Shown one piece after another: positions 22,810-35,455 of a DNA stretch of 64,000 bases. A program made the translations under genes and the position numbers. The notes under the pieces are model-generated. The model searched no databases. It worked only from the letters and a program-made list of their open reading frames with translations, and was not told the DNA's origin. The DNA is from Xanthoparmelia taractica (Eukaryota > Ascomycota > Lecanoromycetes > Lecanorales > Parmeliaceae). Each line of letters begins with the position of its first letter. Position 1 is the first letter of the stretch. The stretch is from assembly GCA_033085395.1 (NCBI GenBank), contig JANQBS010000077.1, forward strand, positions 105,238 through 169,237, in the 5' to 3' direction.

Positions 22810-23094
22810 TCCGAAGGTTGTCCAATCCATATAACCAAACTCCGAGGTCGAGGTTTGAGTCCGGAGAATGTTCGGCGCTGATCATAGTTCTAACCGCGTT
22901 AGGCGCCAATATGGTCAATAATCTATGTACAACATCTCTCAATAGCACAACAAGGATCATCAAATAAAGCCAAGCAATCGAGGGTTCATTTTCCGCCATC
23001 ATGCATCTCTTAAGTGCGAGAGCTGAAATACTACGCGTATCGGTTATCTAGCAAAAAGGTCAAGTCTTTGTGGGTATGAAAGATGTCGAGACAC

Positions 23095-26000
23095 TCAGTT
23101 ACCGGTACTGTAGTATTTAGTAGACCCTATCAGCGTTGCCAGTAAGCCTCGAGCCTCGTCTGGTCCATTGACACCTGTGAATAGGCTTCGAAAATCCTGG
23201 ATGAGAAATAGCCTCGCTATCTCCTCCTATCCTGCATTCAGTGTTGATAAATCAAACAAATGCGATCGGGAACATTCACCGCATCCTTCAGGTCGTCCTC
23301 TTCTTTCTCCGAGATTTCTGCACATGCAGTCACTAAATCCTCGCCTTTTACACTAATGTGCGCCAGGTAATTGGCTCTGTCAACGATTGTCGCATCAATG
23401 CCGTTCAATGCCGCACAACTGAGGTATTCGTTAGCGAGAGAGCCCATGAGGCTCAGTAACGCCTCACCAGCTACCAAAACTAGTACTACTACGGCCGGCT
23501 CGAAAGCTGTGTGTATGGTCAGTGAAGCTCTGGCACCACATCGATGCTCGTACTTGTATAGGTAAGTCACTTGATCCTCCCGGTCTTCTGCTTCTTGATC
23601 CAGATGGACCTCCATGTAGCCGTAGCTTAAGGACGGTCGAGGTTGCAAGAATCCGTTTTCAAACACCTCGTGAAAGTGAGTCGCACACAGAACCTTGGGT
23701 CTGTCAACTCCCAGGCCCAGAAAATGCTCGAAGACCCCGCAGGCTAGGCCGGCACCATCTGGTAAATAGTCTTAGTCAGAAAGCCGTATCTCCTGCGAAG
23801 GGGAGAATCTCTTCAAAAGATATCCTACCGCTTGAATCAGTCCCTTTCCCGAACTCATCAATTATAACCAAGCTCCGGTGCGTTGCCAGCGTCATCGCAA
23901 GCGCAACTTGCTGCAAGTCAATCATGAATGCACTCTGGAAACGTGATACGGTGTCTCTCGCGGTAATACGAGTCAATATCTTATCCGTCAACCCCACAGT
24001 CGCAAAGTCTGCCGGTACGAAACAGCCGACATGTGCCATGTAGACGATCAGAGCAACTTGTTTGAGATAAACGCTTTTACCGGAATAATTCGGTCCCGTC
24101 ATCATGAGCATACTGCATCCTTCTGCAGCCTTGGAAGAAGCAGTCTTCCGGGAGAGCCCCCTGCTCAGTCCGTCGGTTCTAGCTTGGACTTCTTGAGACT
24201 CGGTTGAGTCTGCAGTACCAGGTCCTCCAACAAGGAAGGTATCGTTGGGGACATATGCTGGAACAGTGAGCTCTTGCAATGGATGCCTACCAGAGTCAGC
24301 AAGTGTGCCATTTACGGAGAGCTCGAGTGCAAGTTGGCTCACCGACCGCCTATAGAGGATTGGGGTCAGCATTACTCTTGAAGATAAAACATCGAGCATT
24401 GAAGTGACTGGGTGGGCTATCAGAAGCTTTTCGCTCCCAAAACATGTTCTGCGCCCAGAATAGTGGTCCAGGATAAGAAGTTTTTGATCTCAGGATGGAC
24501 ATGCCTTTGATTTGAATGACATTATTTCGTGTCATGCGCGGTCTGGAGAACCTGTAAATTCTGGCTCCATGTGCTAGCGCGAGAAGGCTACACAGTCAGT
24601 AGGTAAAGGGAAGGGGTCTGCGTGATCACCAACCTATCTAGCTCTCCACAAGCATCGGAGGCCTGATTGAGCATCGTCTCTTGCTCTAGTACTCGCTGCC
24701 CGAGCTCATGGATGATCTCTATCTCTTTATCTAGGATTAAGATTTGTCAATAGCCATTTCACTGATATACAATTGTCTTAGGAGTATACCGCAGATCACA
24801 GCATACATGTCTCCCAGCCTTTCGTCAAGCTCATGCATTCGGTAATCCTTGTAGTATACTCTTGTTGCCGTTGAGAAGATGCGGTCCCAGCGCTGATCAT
24901 CTATTTCACCTCCTTCCCAGTCACCTCTACCAGTATCTAGATTTAGGGGCATTGAAATCAAGAAGCCGATCTGGGGGAAGAAGATGACATTAAGATCGAG
25001 ACTGTGGACTTTCGGGACCGTCGCAGCGATTTCTCGAGATGTCAGATTCAGCAAATCTTCGATGCCGTCGTAGGTCCTTTTCATGATGTCCAATTCGTCG
25101 CTGACACCCGTATTGACCACAGTGCGATGCATCTCAGCAGACGCAGCGAAATCAATCTGCAGTGGCGGATTTCAGCATGTGGACTGTGTTTCTCTAGGAC
25201 GAAGCAGAAATGCTTATGCATACTATCCCACTGACGTTCCTCCCTATCCTTGCAAGCCCGTGTGGATCAAAGTGCTGAAGAACCTAGCATTTGTGTTCAG
25301 ACGGTTGCAATTAATAGGAAGTTTCAGAGCCTACTTTCATTCCGATACTGAGACTCCCAATGCCGATCACCTCTGCCAGAGCGTCTCTGATCTGCAGCGT
25401 GTGAAAAGCGAACTGCAACAATTAGCGTGACCCTGCAGTGTTTAGATGCCTTACCGATCGGAGGCTCGACCAAATACCACTCTTAATCCCACCACTTTTG
25501 CTCAACCCGTTGCTGATACCCTTTCTCAGATGTATCATTACCGTTCTCATGTTTTTGATTTGACCCAAGCTTTTGACAATATTGTTCATCGGACCGTGGT
25601 TCTCCGATCTCAAGAACAGGCTGGCGGTCTCGAGCCTCTGGTTTATAACGTTCAAATCCAGACTCGGGCGCAGAAAGTATTGTCGGAGAAGATATCTGCC
25701 CTGTGGAGTCTTTGCAAGGTGGTGGAAGAGACCATATACAGAAAGACCCTCCTTCGATCCGGAAGAGGCTTTCGTTGGGCCCTGTGTGTGTGCATTAGGG
25801 CTTGATTCCCACTGCAGTATCTGTAAGGAGGCCAAAGTGTCTGCGTTGACGAACCTATGTACACTTCTTCAGCATTATGCTCCATGTTCAGGGGAAAATT
25901 TGAAGCTTACATCGTGTCTCGCAGAGTGAACATCTCTAATCTGGATATATGGAATGGATTGTTGGCGTTAATGTCGTCAGGGAGATGTTCGACTGCTTTC

Positions 26001-26951
26001 CTCCTTGCCAAGTATGTAAGTAGCGCACCTGCACATCCGATAGTCAAACGGCTCTCCATATCGATCGAGGCCGACAATCTTAGCAATTGACCCTGACGAC
26101 TTGTATATCCTGCATCAATACCATCGCCGTAGCCATCGTTAGGATCACTATCTCCCGGTGTGATAAATGAGACTTCGGAGCTGCCGTCAGCGAAGAGGTG
26201 GAGGTTCACGAGCTTGTTCTTTCCGGCGTCGTAATTGAACTCCGGGGACGGACGAAATTCAAGCACGTAGGGCAGAGCGAATTGATCGTCTGTCAGAGCA
26301 TATGTAGTGTAAGCTGAAATGTCATATGACTATCCAAGGTCCTCACCGTCTCCGTTGGCTGAACCTCGACTCCTCCCGTCCGGGTCAAAGTACTGCTCGA
26401 CGGTCTCGTCCACTCGCATTGATAATATGACAACCGTGGGCTGAATTCGCAGCTTCACTACCTCCTTTTCAGTTCATGCACATGTAATTCGTAAGGGTAT
26501 ACTCACAATTGCCAATCACATCCAATCCTCCACACTGAATATCCTCGAACAAATATAAGCTACCCGTAGAGGATTCGTAATAGCAACAACCGACTGTGCC
26601 CCTTTCTCTCATATCGACGCACATGATGACCTCGTCATGGTCGTTGTCCTCCTCTTGCTCTCCTTCATTTTCATTTCCTTGGGGTACATCGACACCGGAA
26701 ACAGCAAGGGAAGGGAAGCGGTAATGGCGATAAGTAGGACGTATATCACAAGGCGGAACACTGGTGCCAGTATGCTTGCTGGGGAAATGCAGACCGACTC
26801 CTAGTGTAGATCGTTGCTGAGAATAATTGGTCCGCTCCAAACGACGAAGTGGAGATGATTGGACAAAGGATGATGCACACGAGTCATTGTTTTGGTTTAC
26901 TGTTGGTGTTACAGCAGTGATTTTATCACGACGACGTTTGGCGGCATTCAT
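23095..26951 (-). CDS. msh5: Meiotic MutS homologue Msh5, 15 exons
   Basis: Msh5 forms MutS-gamma with Msh4 and stabilises crossover intermediates in meiosis. Fifteen exons: 26951-26507, 26457-26347, 26289-25911, 25854-25455, 25412-25335, 25283-25224, 25156-24790, 24730-24634, 24587-24505, 24349-24343, 24286-23829, 23758-23554, 23506-23468, 23418-23280 and 23226-23095. They sum to 3000 nt, 999 residues. The N-terminus is disordered (~130 residues). The core includes RISRL-type clamp segments (FHISRLEMFTLRDTMFVNAD), LFHHLAKTPQGRYLLRQYF, FFPQIGFLISMPLN and IKGGRHPLQEL. The ATPase has Walker A MMTGPNYSGKS (about residue 740), Walker B LVIIDEFGKGT and THFHE. As in other Msh4/5 proteins there is no N-terminal mismatch-binding Phe-x-Glu domain. 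Exon 10 is 7 nt after a GC-AG intron. Confidence 0.95.
24343..24349 (-). other. msh5: 7-nt micro-exon of msh5
   Basis: The heptamer GCGGTCG lies between a GC-AG intron (24504-24350; donor AAAG|GCATGT, branch GCTGAC, acceptor CCTCTATAG) and a GT-AG intron (24342-24287; donor GTGAGC, branch GCTGAC, acceptor GGTAG). It completes Gly-Gly-Arg, giving IKGGRHPLQEL, the expected Msh5 sequence. Any other splice either breaks frame or replaces the conserved Arg. Confidence 0.8.
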
Positions 26952-27418
26952 GATCGGTTTGGGAAGCGAAGGGAAGGACTCGAAAGAATGAGGTTCCGAA
27001 TTGTAAACCAGTTCAAGCGAGCCCCATCGAGTTTTCACGCCGTCAACTTCAAGGAGGATCACACATTCTCCCAAATCCTAGAGGACTGCCAAAGTTTTGA
27101 TTGATTCCTCACGAATGTGTAATAGTAACAGACAACATTTATTGCTTATAGTTGCTGTGAACTGAGAATGACCATCTTTAAAACTCGTTCTGTACTAAGA
27201 TTTGAATGTTAGGGCATGGTTCCATGTAGCAGGCGCAATATTGAAAAGTACATTCCCTGCTACTGTATATCATGCACTCTTTGGTCTGCGGGCGGACTGA
27301 AAACATCGTAAATTCTGGCTCAGACTTGTATAGATATGAGGAAGATATCGACATAAGAGGTAAGACATGGAGGAGAAGCCGGTTCATTCAACCTCATTAA
27401 GACTTCCACAACGGATGA
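26952..27418. other. Intergenic hsp78 3' / msh5 5'
   Basis: 467 bp between the msh5 start and the hsp78 stop, both minus strand. It must hold the msh5 promoter and the hsp78 3' UTR. No other feature seen. Confidence 0.5.
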
Positions 27419-30124
27419 TCAATCTGCATCTGACTGTGTACTTGGCAGAACTGTCAGACTATCTCCCCCTTGTGCTACCACCACCTTTGCTTGTTGACCG
27501 CTTCGAATTTCACCTCTTATAATTCTGTCGGCCAGACCAGCTGTAATCTGTTTAGATATGAGGCGGTTCAAAGGCCTGGCACCATAGCGAGGGTCATAAC
27601 CCTTCTCGACTAGCCACTCCTTGACATCATCCGGAATGGTGAGCACAATGCGGCGGTCTTCTACTCTGGCTTGCAATTCGTTCAAACGAATATCCACGAT
27701 ATCCCTTAAAGCTGACTTGGACAGACGACGGAAGAAGATAAATTCGTCTATTCTATTGATGAATTCAGGAGGGAATGTTGAGCGTACAACGGCCATCACT
27801 GCCTCTTTCGTAGAGGGCGAAATCTCGGATGAATCTTGATGTATTGGATCAGCATTCACAAGTATATCGGCGCCGAGATTGGACGTTAGTACGATTATCG
27901 TGTTGCGAAAATCAACCTTGTGTCCTTGTGCATCTGAGAGAAACCCTTCGTCAAGCACCTGCAGAAGCAGGCCGGCAATATCGCGATGCGCTTTTTCAAA
28001 TTCATCGAATAAGAGGACGGCGTAGGGCTTCCTCCGCACAGCCTCAGTGAGTTGGCCAGCATCTTCGTAACCGACATAGCCAGCAGGTGACCCCAACAGT
28101 CTACTGACCGTGTGCTTTTCTTGGAACTCGCTCATGTCAAACCGGATCATGGCGGACTCTGTTGAAAACAGGAAGCTTGCGAGCTTCTTACACAACTCTG
28201 TTTTTCCCACACCCGTGGGTCCAATCATGAGGAATGAAGCAATCGGGCGATTGTCTCCAGAGAGACCTGCTCTTTGAGATCTCACGGAGTTTGCAACGGC
28301 AGTCAGGGCCTCATCTTGTCCGCGGATGGATTGCCGTAGAGTATCCTCCATGTTGACAAGCTTTTCAATTTCGCCAGACATCAACTTGGTGACCGGGATG
28401 CCGGTCTGGCGAGATACCACGGCCTCGATGTCATTAGCGGAAACAGAGTCACCGACTATAGCCATTTCTCCATTCATCTCCTTTTCCCTCTTTTCTTTTC
28501 CCTCTTGTGTCAACTGGGCTTGAAGCTTGGGAATGGTAGAATATCTTAATTCGGAAGCTTTGCCATAGTTGCCCTCTCGTTGGGCATTTTCGAGCGCCAG
28601 ACGGGCTTTCTCTAAGTCCGACCTAGCGTTCTTTATAGCGTCCATCTCGGATTTCTCCTTATTCCAGGCCTCTGTGAGTCTTGCAACTTCCTCTTCTTTA
28701 GACGACAAAGATTTTTCGAGCTTCTCTTTGCGCTCGATGCTTGCGACGTCGCTCTCCTTCCGTAAACTCTCCAGTTCAATCTGGATGGTCATGATCTGAC
28801 GGTCCAAGTCCTGAATAGGATCAGGCTTACTTTCCTGTTGGAGTCTCTGAGCGGACGCTGCTTCATCAACCAGGTCTATAGCTTTGTCTGGTAGGAACCT
28901 CTCACTCAGATACCTATTGGATAAATTTGCGGCAGCAACAAGAGCGCTGTCGAGTATTCGTACTCCGTGATGAACCTCGTACCTCTCCTTTAGACCTCGG
29001 AGAATGCTCACTGTCTCTTGCACGCTTGGCTCGCCCACGAGTATGGGCTGGAACCTTCGAGCAAGCGCAGCATCCTTTTCGATTAACCGATACTCGTTTA
29101 AGGTCGTCGCCCCACAGCATTGGACCTCTCCACGTGAAAGGGCTGGCTTGAGTAGGTTTCCCGCATCAATGGAACCCTCTGCTTTACCAAGCCCCAACAG
29201 AGAGTGCATCTCGTCGATGAACAGTATCACTCCACCGTGAGCATCCTCAACCTCTTTCAGCACAGCCTTCAGTCGCTCTTCGAAGTCGCCCCGAAACTGT
29301 ACATGGACAAGTTTAGTCTCCTACTTCCTCGGCGGAGTGATTGACTCTTAATTCCACTGACCTTGGCGCCTGAAATCAAGAGTCCCAGATCTAAGGCAAT
29401 CACTCGCTTTCCTTTCATGCTCTCCGGTACATCCCCGCGGACAATACGCTGGGCTAGTCCTTCAAGCACCTATTGCTTCCAGTCAATAACTTGTGTTACT
29501 GCTTGAAAGTTCCTAGCAATCACAGCCGGCATTTGGGGTATAACCGTACCGCTGTCTTGCCGACGCCAGATGACCCAACTAATACGGGGTTGTTCTTTGT
29601 CCTGCGAGAAAGGATTTGGATTAGGCGTTGGATATGCTGGCTCACGTCTCGAGGATTAGCATTGCCAGACTGGAACGGTGATTTCTTGGGCCTTGATATT
29701 GAGAGAACGAGATACAGCAAGATGTGACTCAAAGGCACATTCCGGGGGAAGAAGACCTGCCTACCGAGTCACGCCCGATGACCGGATCTAATTTTCCATC
29801 TCTTGCTTTTGACGTTAGATCTACTCCATACTGCTCTAACGCGGATTTCTCTTCCTCCTTATTGTTACCCATGTTCATACGATATGTGCCTCCTGATGGT
29901 TGATGTCGATCGCTGGCATAAGAACGATGGTTCGTTCTGCAAATCCAGACTGGAGAACAAGGTCGGAAGTCCAGCTGATGATTTTTTGGATGACATTCCT
30001 TAGCAGGCCTCGGTCTTGAAGAAGGCGTCAGCGCTGAGATCGGCCATCTTCTGCCCCGGGCAGACCCAGCACGACTGCTTGCCTGGGGAAGGACCCTCGA
30101 CAATGGTTTGGGGAAAGACGACAT
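27419..30124 (-). CDS. hsp78: Mitochondrial Hsp78 (ClpB-type AAA+ disaggregase)
   Basis: Hexameric AAA+ chaperone of the mitochondrial matrix that resolubilises aggregates with mtHsp70. Exons 30124-29765, 29636-29550, 29469-29362 and 29296-27419 give 810 residues. The first ~95 residues are rich in Arg, Ser and Pro with few acids, a presequence. There is no ClpB N-domain; the protein goes directly into NBD1, as in Hsp78. NBD1: Walker A VGSSGVGKTA (about 141-148), pore loop region FRGDFEERLK, Walker B VILFIDEMHSLLG. A coiled-coil M-domain runs about 336-456. NBD2: Walker A IGPTGVGKTE (about 544-551), pore loop GSPAGYVGYEDAG, Walker B VLLFDEFEKAH, sensor IVLTSNLGAD. Divergent from EF1B. Confidence 0.95.
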
Positions 30125-30426
30125 GGTAGTTGCAAAAAAGATCATCAACGGAGTGAACGGTACCGATGATCCAGAGTACTGCCTGTATCCGCAAAGGTTG
30201 CCTTGGGGTGGTTGACTTGCGGTTCAGAGATTGTAGGTTCCTTGCCAAGGTACGGATAAAGTATTCCGAATTTGTGCCGGATAAAATCATATCTCCTAGC
30301 GCCTGTTCACATCCCTCCACAAATATTTTGACTCTTCACGTACCAGTGCAGCTTTGAATTTTCTTCTTTGCACCAAAAATTGCACACAGTTAGGTACTTG
30401 TAGGTTGCACAACGAATAGCGAGAGA
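30125..30426. promoter_or_regulatory. Divergent promoter region hsp78 / EF1B
   Basis: 302 bp between the two ATGs. At 30356-30363 lies GAATTTTC, two inverted GAA/TTC units as in a minimal heat-shock element, 64 bp before the EF1B start and about 230 bp before the hsp78 start. Such an 8-mer is common by chance, so the regulatory reading is weak. Confidence 0.5.
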
Positions 30427-31522
30427 ATGGGGTTCACCGACTTCGTCAATGACAAGGGTCTTCAGAGTAAGTGGTGCAAGATCTCTAGCGCTGTGAGACC
30501 TTGCTAACATGTTGGGAAGCTTTGGAGTCCTGGCTTCGTACAAGATCCTATATCACCGGGTAAGCTCTATAGAAGCAGCATATTATGTCCTTTTGTCTCG
30601 AGAGGGTTCCTGCCCTTATACTTCGTATGACGAGAATGCATTGGTCCGTGTTTCTGAGGAGCCTAAGACACTCCTTCTGAAGATTCTCCAAGCGCCAGTA
30701 GCGCATCTGTCTGACTCAAACCTTTGGAATGTTTTTCTCTTTTTTTTATGTCGAACGCTTTCTTGAATAGCAGATAGCTAAACGTGATTAAGCTACGGCC
30801 CATCTCAAGCCGACGTCGCTACGTTCAAAGCGCTGAAATCCACGCCTGAGCCAGCTAAATACCCTCACGCCTACCGCTGGTACAAACACATGACTTCGTA
30901 TGAGTCTGAGTTCGGCTCACTTCCTGGCGACCCATCCAAATCATACACCGCCTACGGCCCCGAGCAAAGCGAACTCTCCACCAATCCCAAAGCACCCACT
31001 ACTGCTCCTGCAGCCGAAGCCGAAGCCGAAGATGACGATGACGATCTTTTTGGATCAGATGAATCGGAGGATGAGGAGGCTAAGAAGGTGAAAGAGGCAA
31101 ATCTAGCAGCGTATAAGAAAAAGAAGGAGGGCAAGGTGAAGCCTGCCGCGAAGAGCATTGTCACGTTAGACGTCAAACCTTGGGGTAGGTCTGAAGCGTA
31201 CACTGGTGAGGGACTCTAGGCTGAAATTTGTGAAGATGACGAAACCGATATGAAGGAATTAGAAAAGAACATGCGCTCTATTGAGATTGATGGCCTGACG
31301 TGGGGTGCGTCCAAGCTTGTGGCAGTGGGATACGGTATCAGCAAGTTGCAGGTCAATCTGGTCGTTGAAGATGAAAAGGTCTCAATCGACGACTTGCAAG
31401 CCCAGATTGAGGGCGACGAGGATCATGTACAATCTACTGACGTGGTGAGTCAAATCTGATCTGTATTGCTTGGATTATTGACTGATTGCGACGTGCTGCA
31501 GGCCGCTATGCAAAAGCTCTAA
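30427..31522 (+). CDS. Translation elongation factor 1-beta (eEF1B alpha)
   Basis: GTP-exchange factor for eEF1A. Exons 30427-30466, 30520-30559, 30793-31184, 31236-31444 and 31502-31522 give 233 residues. The N-terminal GST-like region reads MGFTDFVNDKGLQTLESWL, then YGPSQADVATFKAL. The acidic linker is EDDDDDLFGSDESEDEEAKK, the family signature and CK2 target type. The catalytic C-domain begins KSIVTLDVKPWDDETDM and continues LTWGASKLVAVGYGISKLQ to the final AAMQKL. All splice phases agree. Intron 2 is longer (233 nt) than the others. High expression is expected from its role, though nothing in the promoter proves it. Orthologous to yeast TEF5/EFB1. Confidence 0.95.
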
Positions 31523-32762
31523 GCAACGCGATAGACATTGATGCAAATAGAAGGCGTTGCTGTGACCGCGTTCTGGTCCTAAGGTGGCCATGGTCACTTG
31601 CCTGGATTTGTCTGTCGCATCGACGACATCATGAATGGCATCATCGTAGACCAAAGGAATACGAGCTACAAGATTGGAAAATTTGCCTACATTCACGTTT
31701 CAGATATGGTTTCTTCATTGCGTGGATTATACGCACTTATCATTCCCTGCCCAGAGCCAATGGAACCAAATGAAGCCTTGAATATACTCCATGTGCCTAT
31801 CAGCTCTTCTCTCAACAGTTCATTGATCTCGTACCCTTTGACTTGATCACGAATACTGCGCCGCGCATTGCTGAGAAGCCTCAGCGATAGCCATACCGAA
31901 TCCCGAATCAACTCGACAAACACCATCCATATACAGATTCCTAGGAGGAACCACAGACAGGACCATCAAAGTTACTGACGTGAAATCGTGTACAAGTTCC
32001 CCTTTCTCAATGATAATAGGCATTGCAAAGATTTACAGGTGTTGCATGCAATTTACATATATTGGGGAGAGGCGTCTACTGTACTCTCTTCTTTCGAATA
32101 TTCTGATGGAAGGAAGATTGATTGGCACCTATAAGTTAAAGCTTGCCTACCTAGACACACGCCAACATGGCACTAGCGAAAACGGAGTGGTCGAGTTTTT
32201 ATGCCCCAGATTTCTGTTCTGGCAGTTGTCTACTGTTTGAGCGTATGTCCGAAGCTCCTTAGGGTTACCTCCAGTCCGAGTGCAAGTGTCCATCAGTTAT
32301 TGACCTAACCCTTCAAAGTTCAGCACTGCCTTGATGCCGTCCGTCCCGAGCTTGAAAGCCTAGAGTACTATAGCACGGGTAAGCAAGGACATGTGAGCAT
32401 TCACTCATTTCTTTATTGGAAAATACAATGGATTGAATCATTTATAACGCGTGCGCTGTGGGATTTGTAAGGCTCCAGAGAAGCGCATTCTTTCAAGAGA
32501 GGTAAGGCAAAATAGAAAACGCAAGAGGGAGAAAGAAAGGCAAAAAAAACAGATGTCGAGAGCGGCAACATAACTCAAGACTCGTAGCAGCTTTCAGACT
32601 AGAGCGGTGATCTAGGTTCTCCAGATGATATTGACTATTAAGCCCTTGCTTCGTCCCAGCCTGCTATTGATAAAGCGCTAAGTCTTATAATTGTTGGGGG
32701 ACCTCTACGGCTGCAGACCTCAAGTGTATTGACGACGTGACAGATAGGCGGACTCTGAACCA

Positions 32763-33173
32763 ATGATTTCCGTTCAGCTTTCATCTTCACTTACCACACC
32801 GGGCGATCATGATGTTAAACCTCCGAGTACTTCAAATGGTAGAACTTGGCTGAGAATATTGAACGCCAATCAGGGTTGGTCTGCTACAAGTTGGAAGCCA
32901 GTCCAGAACGTATCACCTTATGAGGCCGCTCTAGGCCTCCAGACTGGTCCTCTGTGCGACCAAGCTCTGCGATGCACCTGTTTGTACATGGAGAAGACGG
33001 ATATAGTCGTGGACTACGCAGACGAGTCAATCAATTCCGTTCCTAGGAAAATTGCCGCCTTGAGAGAGTACCAGAATAGTAACAGAAGTTCGGGCCCTTC
33101 GGCCGAAGGCATCTGCGAAAGGCTGAGACAGCACTGCAAGATGAAGAATAAGTGGCTCGCCGAAGAAGAATAA
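32763..33173 (+). CDS. Candidate small hypothetical protein
   Basis: 136 codons from an ATG to TAA without interruption, in a stretch otherwise empty of genes. No family is recognised. The C-terminal third is charged and could be helical (RKIAALREYQNSNR, then ICERLRQHCKMKNKWLAEEE). It has no flanking splice signals I can defend. It may be a chance frame; only its length, ATG start and position support it. Confidence 0.2.
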   Translation: MISVQLSSSLTTPGDHDVKPPSTSNGRTWLRILNANQGWSATSWKPVQNVSPYEAALGLQTGPLCDQALRCTCLYMEKTDIVVDYADESINSVPRKIAALREYQNSNRSSGPSAEGICERLRQHCKMKNKWLAEEE

Positions 33174-34727
33174 GAGGTTCTCGATCTCTCAGCTCCGTGA
33201 CTTGTACGTTAGTGATTGCTACTCCCAGAGAAGCGCTTGGATGACCGTATTCCAGATGGACCTGATATGGCATGGTAGGTGGGGTACAGAAAACCACAGC
33301 AAGATAGGAATTTCAGCCAATGGGAGATGGAAAGGCAGGTGGAAAGGCGGTGGTGAAGAAGAGTCATAAGGAATGGGTCAAATAATCAAAATAAAAATAA
33401 AAATATGTTCGCTTAACATCTTACAAAGCAGATTAGCATCGGTTGGGCAGCGGCACGAATAAGTACATTTTCAAATATTCGCAGCCACGCCGGCAGCCTC
33501 GGCCTAGGGGCTAATAACTCGGTGCCCGGTGGTGGACCATGATGAAACGAAGCCTGCGGCGAGCGATTTTGTACTGCTACTACTACCGAAATTGGACCAG
33601 TGCTTGCCTTTTTGATTCGTGTCAGTGCATTGGCTATGTTCCATCTTTCGGGCTTCATCTACCACATGGTCATGGGAGCGATGGTCCGCATCATCTCCGT
33701 CGGATCCGTACGGACTTATCACCGCTCCATTGAGCCTTACGAGAACGTTTTCTTTTGAAGCCACTCATCACTTAGAAGGGAAACAGTCATACCCTACTTT
33801 GGAGATTGGGATTGGGATTGAAAAGGGCGCGTGTGAAGAATCGCATGCTCAGACATACACAGAGGACTACTTTCGTATAGGTAGCCGTGCCAACTCCGAT
33901 CCGTGTGGGGATGGGGCGATGGAGTTCAGCCGCACCACATGTTTCATGCACGCTAACCCCAAACTAGGCAACGGAGCAGAGAAACGAAGCCTTCTGCGCA
34001 ATGCACATGCTTCTGTCTCGCGAGGAAACCGAGGATAGAAAAGCCGCTTTTCTGCCACCGCCATTTGGCTGATAAATCCGTGTGTGATTTGTTTGCTCCG
34101 GGGCTCCAGTCTCTTTCCATAGTCAATAATGCAGCGTTCTCGTGTAATCAGAGACAAGTCGAGTCACAGGGAAGGAAGAATGATGCCAACGCTCGGAAAC
34201 CCCGAACGGGCGCCCTATGTGAAGCCCGCACGCCATGGCCCGTTCGATAGTTGTTAAAAAGTTGGCGTTTGGCTTGCTTGGCTTGAGAGGCCAGGATGAA
34301 TCCTTGGTCCCATGACGATGGTAACTCGCGAATAGCCTTCTCACTTCTCTGACCGCCATTCCAGGTACTGAGCATGTTGCGCAGCACTGCCCACTTCTGT
34401 AGGAGCTGATAGCCTGACGGGAGGTTTTGTCTGGCTTGCGCCAATTTTTGAGAGGAGCCCATGATTAGATACACCATTAATAGATGCCGAAGTGGACTTA
34501 TTAGTCTTGATTTTAGAGCTTGTAAATGACCGAGATTTAGTTTAGCTTTATATTAACACGCGTAGAAAAAGAAGAGCGCACCTGCAGCCCTATGAAAATA
34601 TTCTATTATTAATCCAAGCTAATATAGTGACCTGTGAACGAACGGCTTGGGGTTGCTGGCTTGGCCTAAATCCGCAGTCAAGCCCCGAAGGTGCCAAGGG
34701 CAGAATTACTGATGGGAAGAGAATAGG

Positions 34728-34757
34728 CTAATAATTAATAATATTATTATTATTATT
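34728..34757. repeat. (ATT)n microsatellite
   Basis: A run of ATT/AAT trinucleotides ending before GTCGACC. It is short and simple and lies in the gene-poor interval. Confidence 0.8.
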
Positions 34758-35399
34758 GTCGACCTGGTGGAGAGTGGGTTGACTGCATCGCTATTGGTGC
34801 ATGATGATGTGCATCAAGCAATTTTTGCGAACTGCCTGAGGAAGCTTGACCTCCAAGACGGTCAAGACCGTACCACACGCCCGCGCTGCAACACGCTGCA
34901 ACGTCAAAGGCGACGCAACGTTTCCCTCTTCAAGGCGTCCCAAATTTGGCATCATTGGCATCGTCGGCGTCTCATTCGTTCCCCGCCCACCACAAAGTGC
35001 CTGGTCCTTGTTATCTCGGACAAAACCATTCAGCTAGCTAGGTACAGCAAGCAGTAGTAGTGGAGTGTTAACCATCAGTAATTGGCGAGCTTTGCTATCT
35101 TTTTGGTTAGCTTAGTTGCCTAGAGATTCGTTTCTTTGTTCTATTTTGCTGCTTAAGTTGGAGCTACTCATAGGTACCTAGGTGCGCAGGTACGTAGGTA
35201 CTTTTAGGTACGGGAGCCGACCCCATCTCGCTACAAGGCTGCAGGCGATGATTAATGTGGGATCGCCGTGGTGCCACGTTCGGGTCGTGCATGAATCATA
35301 TCAAGCACCCTGCATCCTCTAGCATCCTCTCGGTAATTTCCATGTGCGTGCAGGGATCTTCTAATTCATCCGTTCCCCAGCTGCTAGGTACGCAAAAAG

Positions 35400-35455
35400 A
35401 AGTAGTAGTAGTAGAGAGTAGCAGCAGCAGTAGTAGTGGTAGTGGTAGTGGTAGT
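35400..35455. repeat. (AGT)/(AGC)/(GGT) trinucleotide repeat
   Basis: An AGT run passes into AGC and then into alternating AGT-GGT units over about 55 bp, ~220 bp upstream of the bZIP start. It lies outside any supported coding region. Confidence 0.8.

Noticed and set aside
22840..22870. GGTTTGAGTCC word resembling a tRNA T-arm
   Set aside because: No matching acceptor stem, D-arm or anticodon arm could be folded around it; it lies in the emc5 upstream region.
24350..24504. Insertion of about 50 unrelated residues in Msh5 before the ATPase
   Set aside because: The stretch ends in a stop and has an ideal branch point and acceptor at its end; it is better read as a GC-AG intron.
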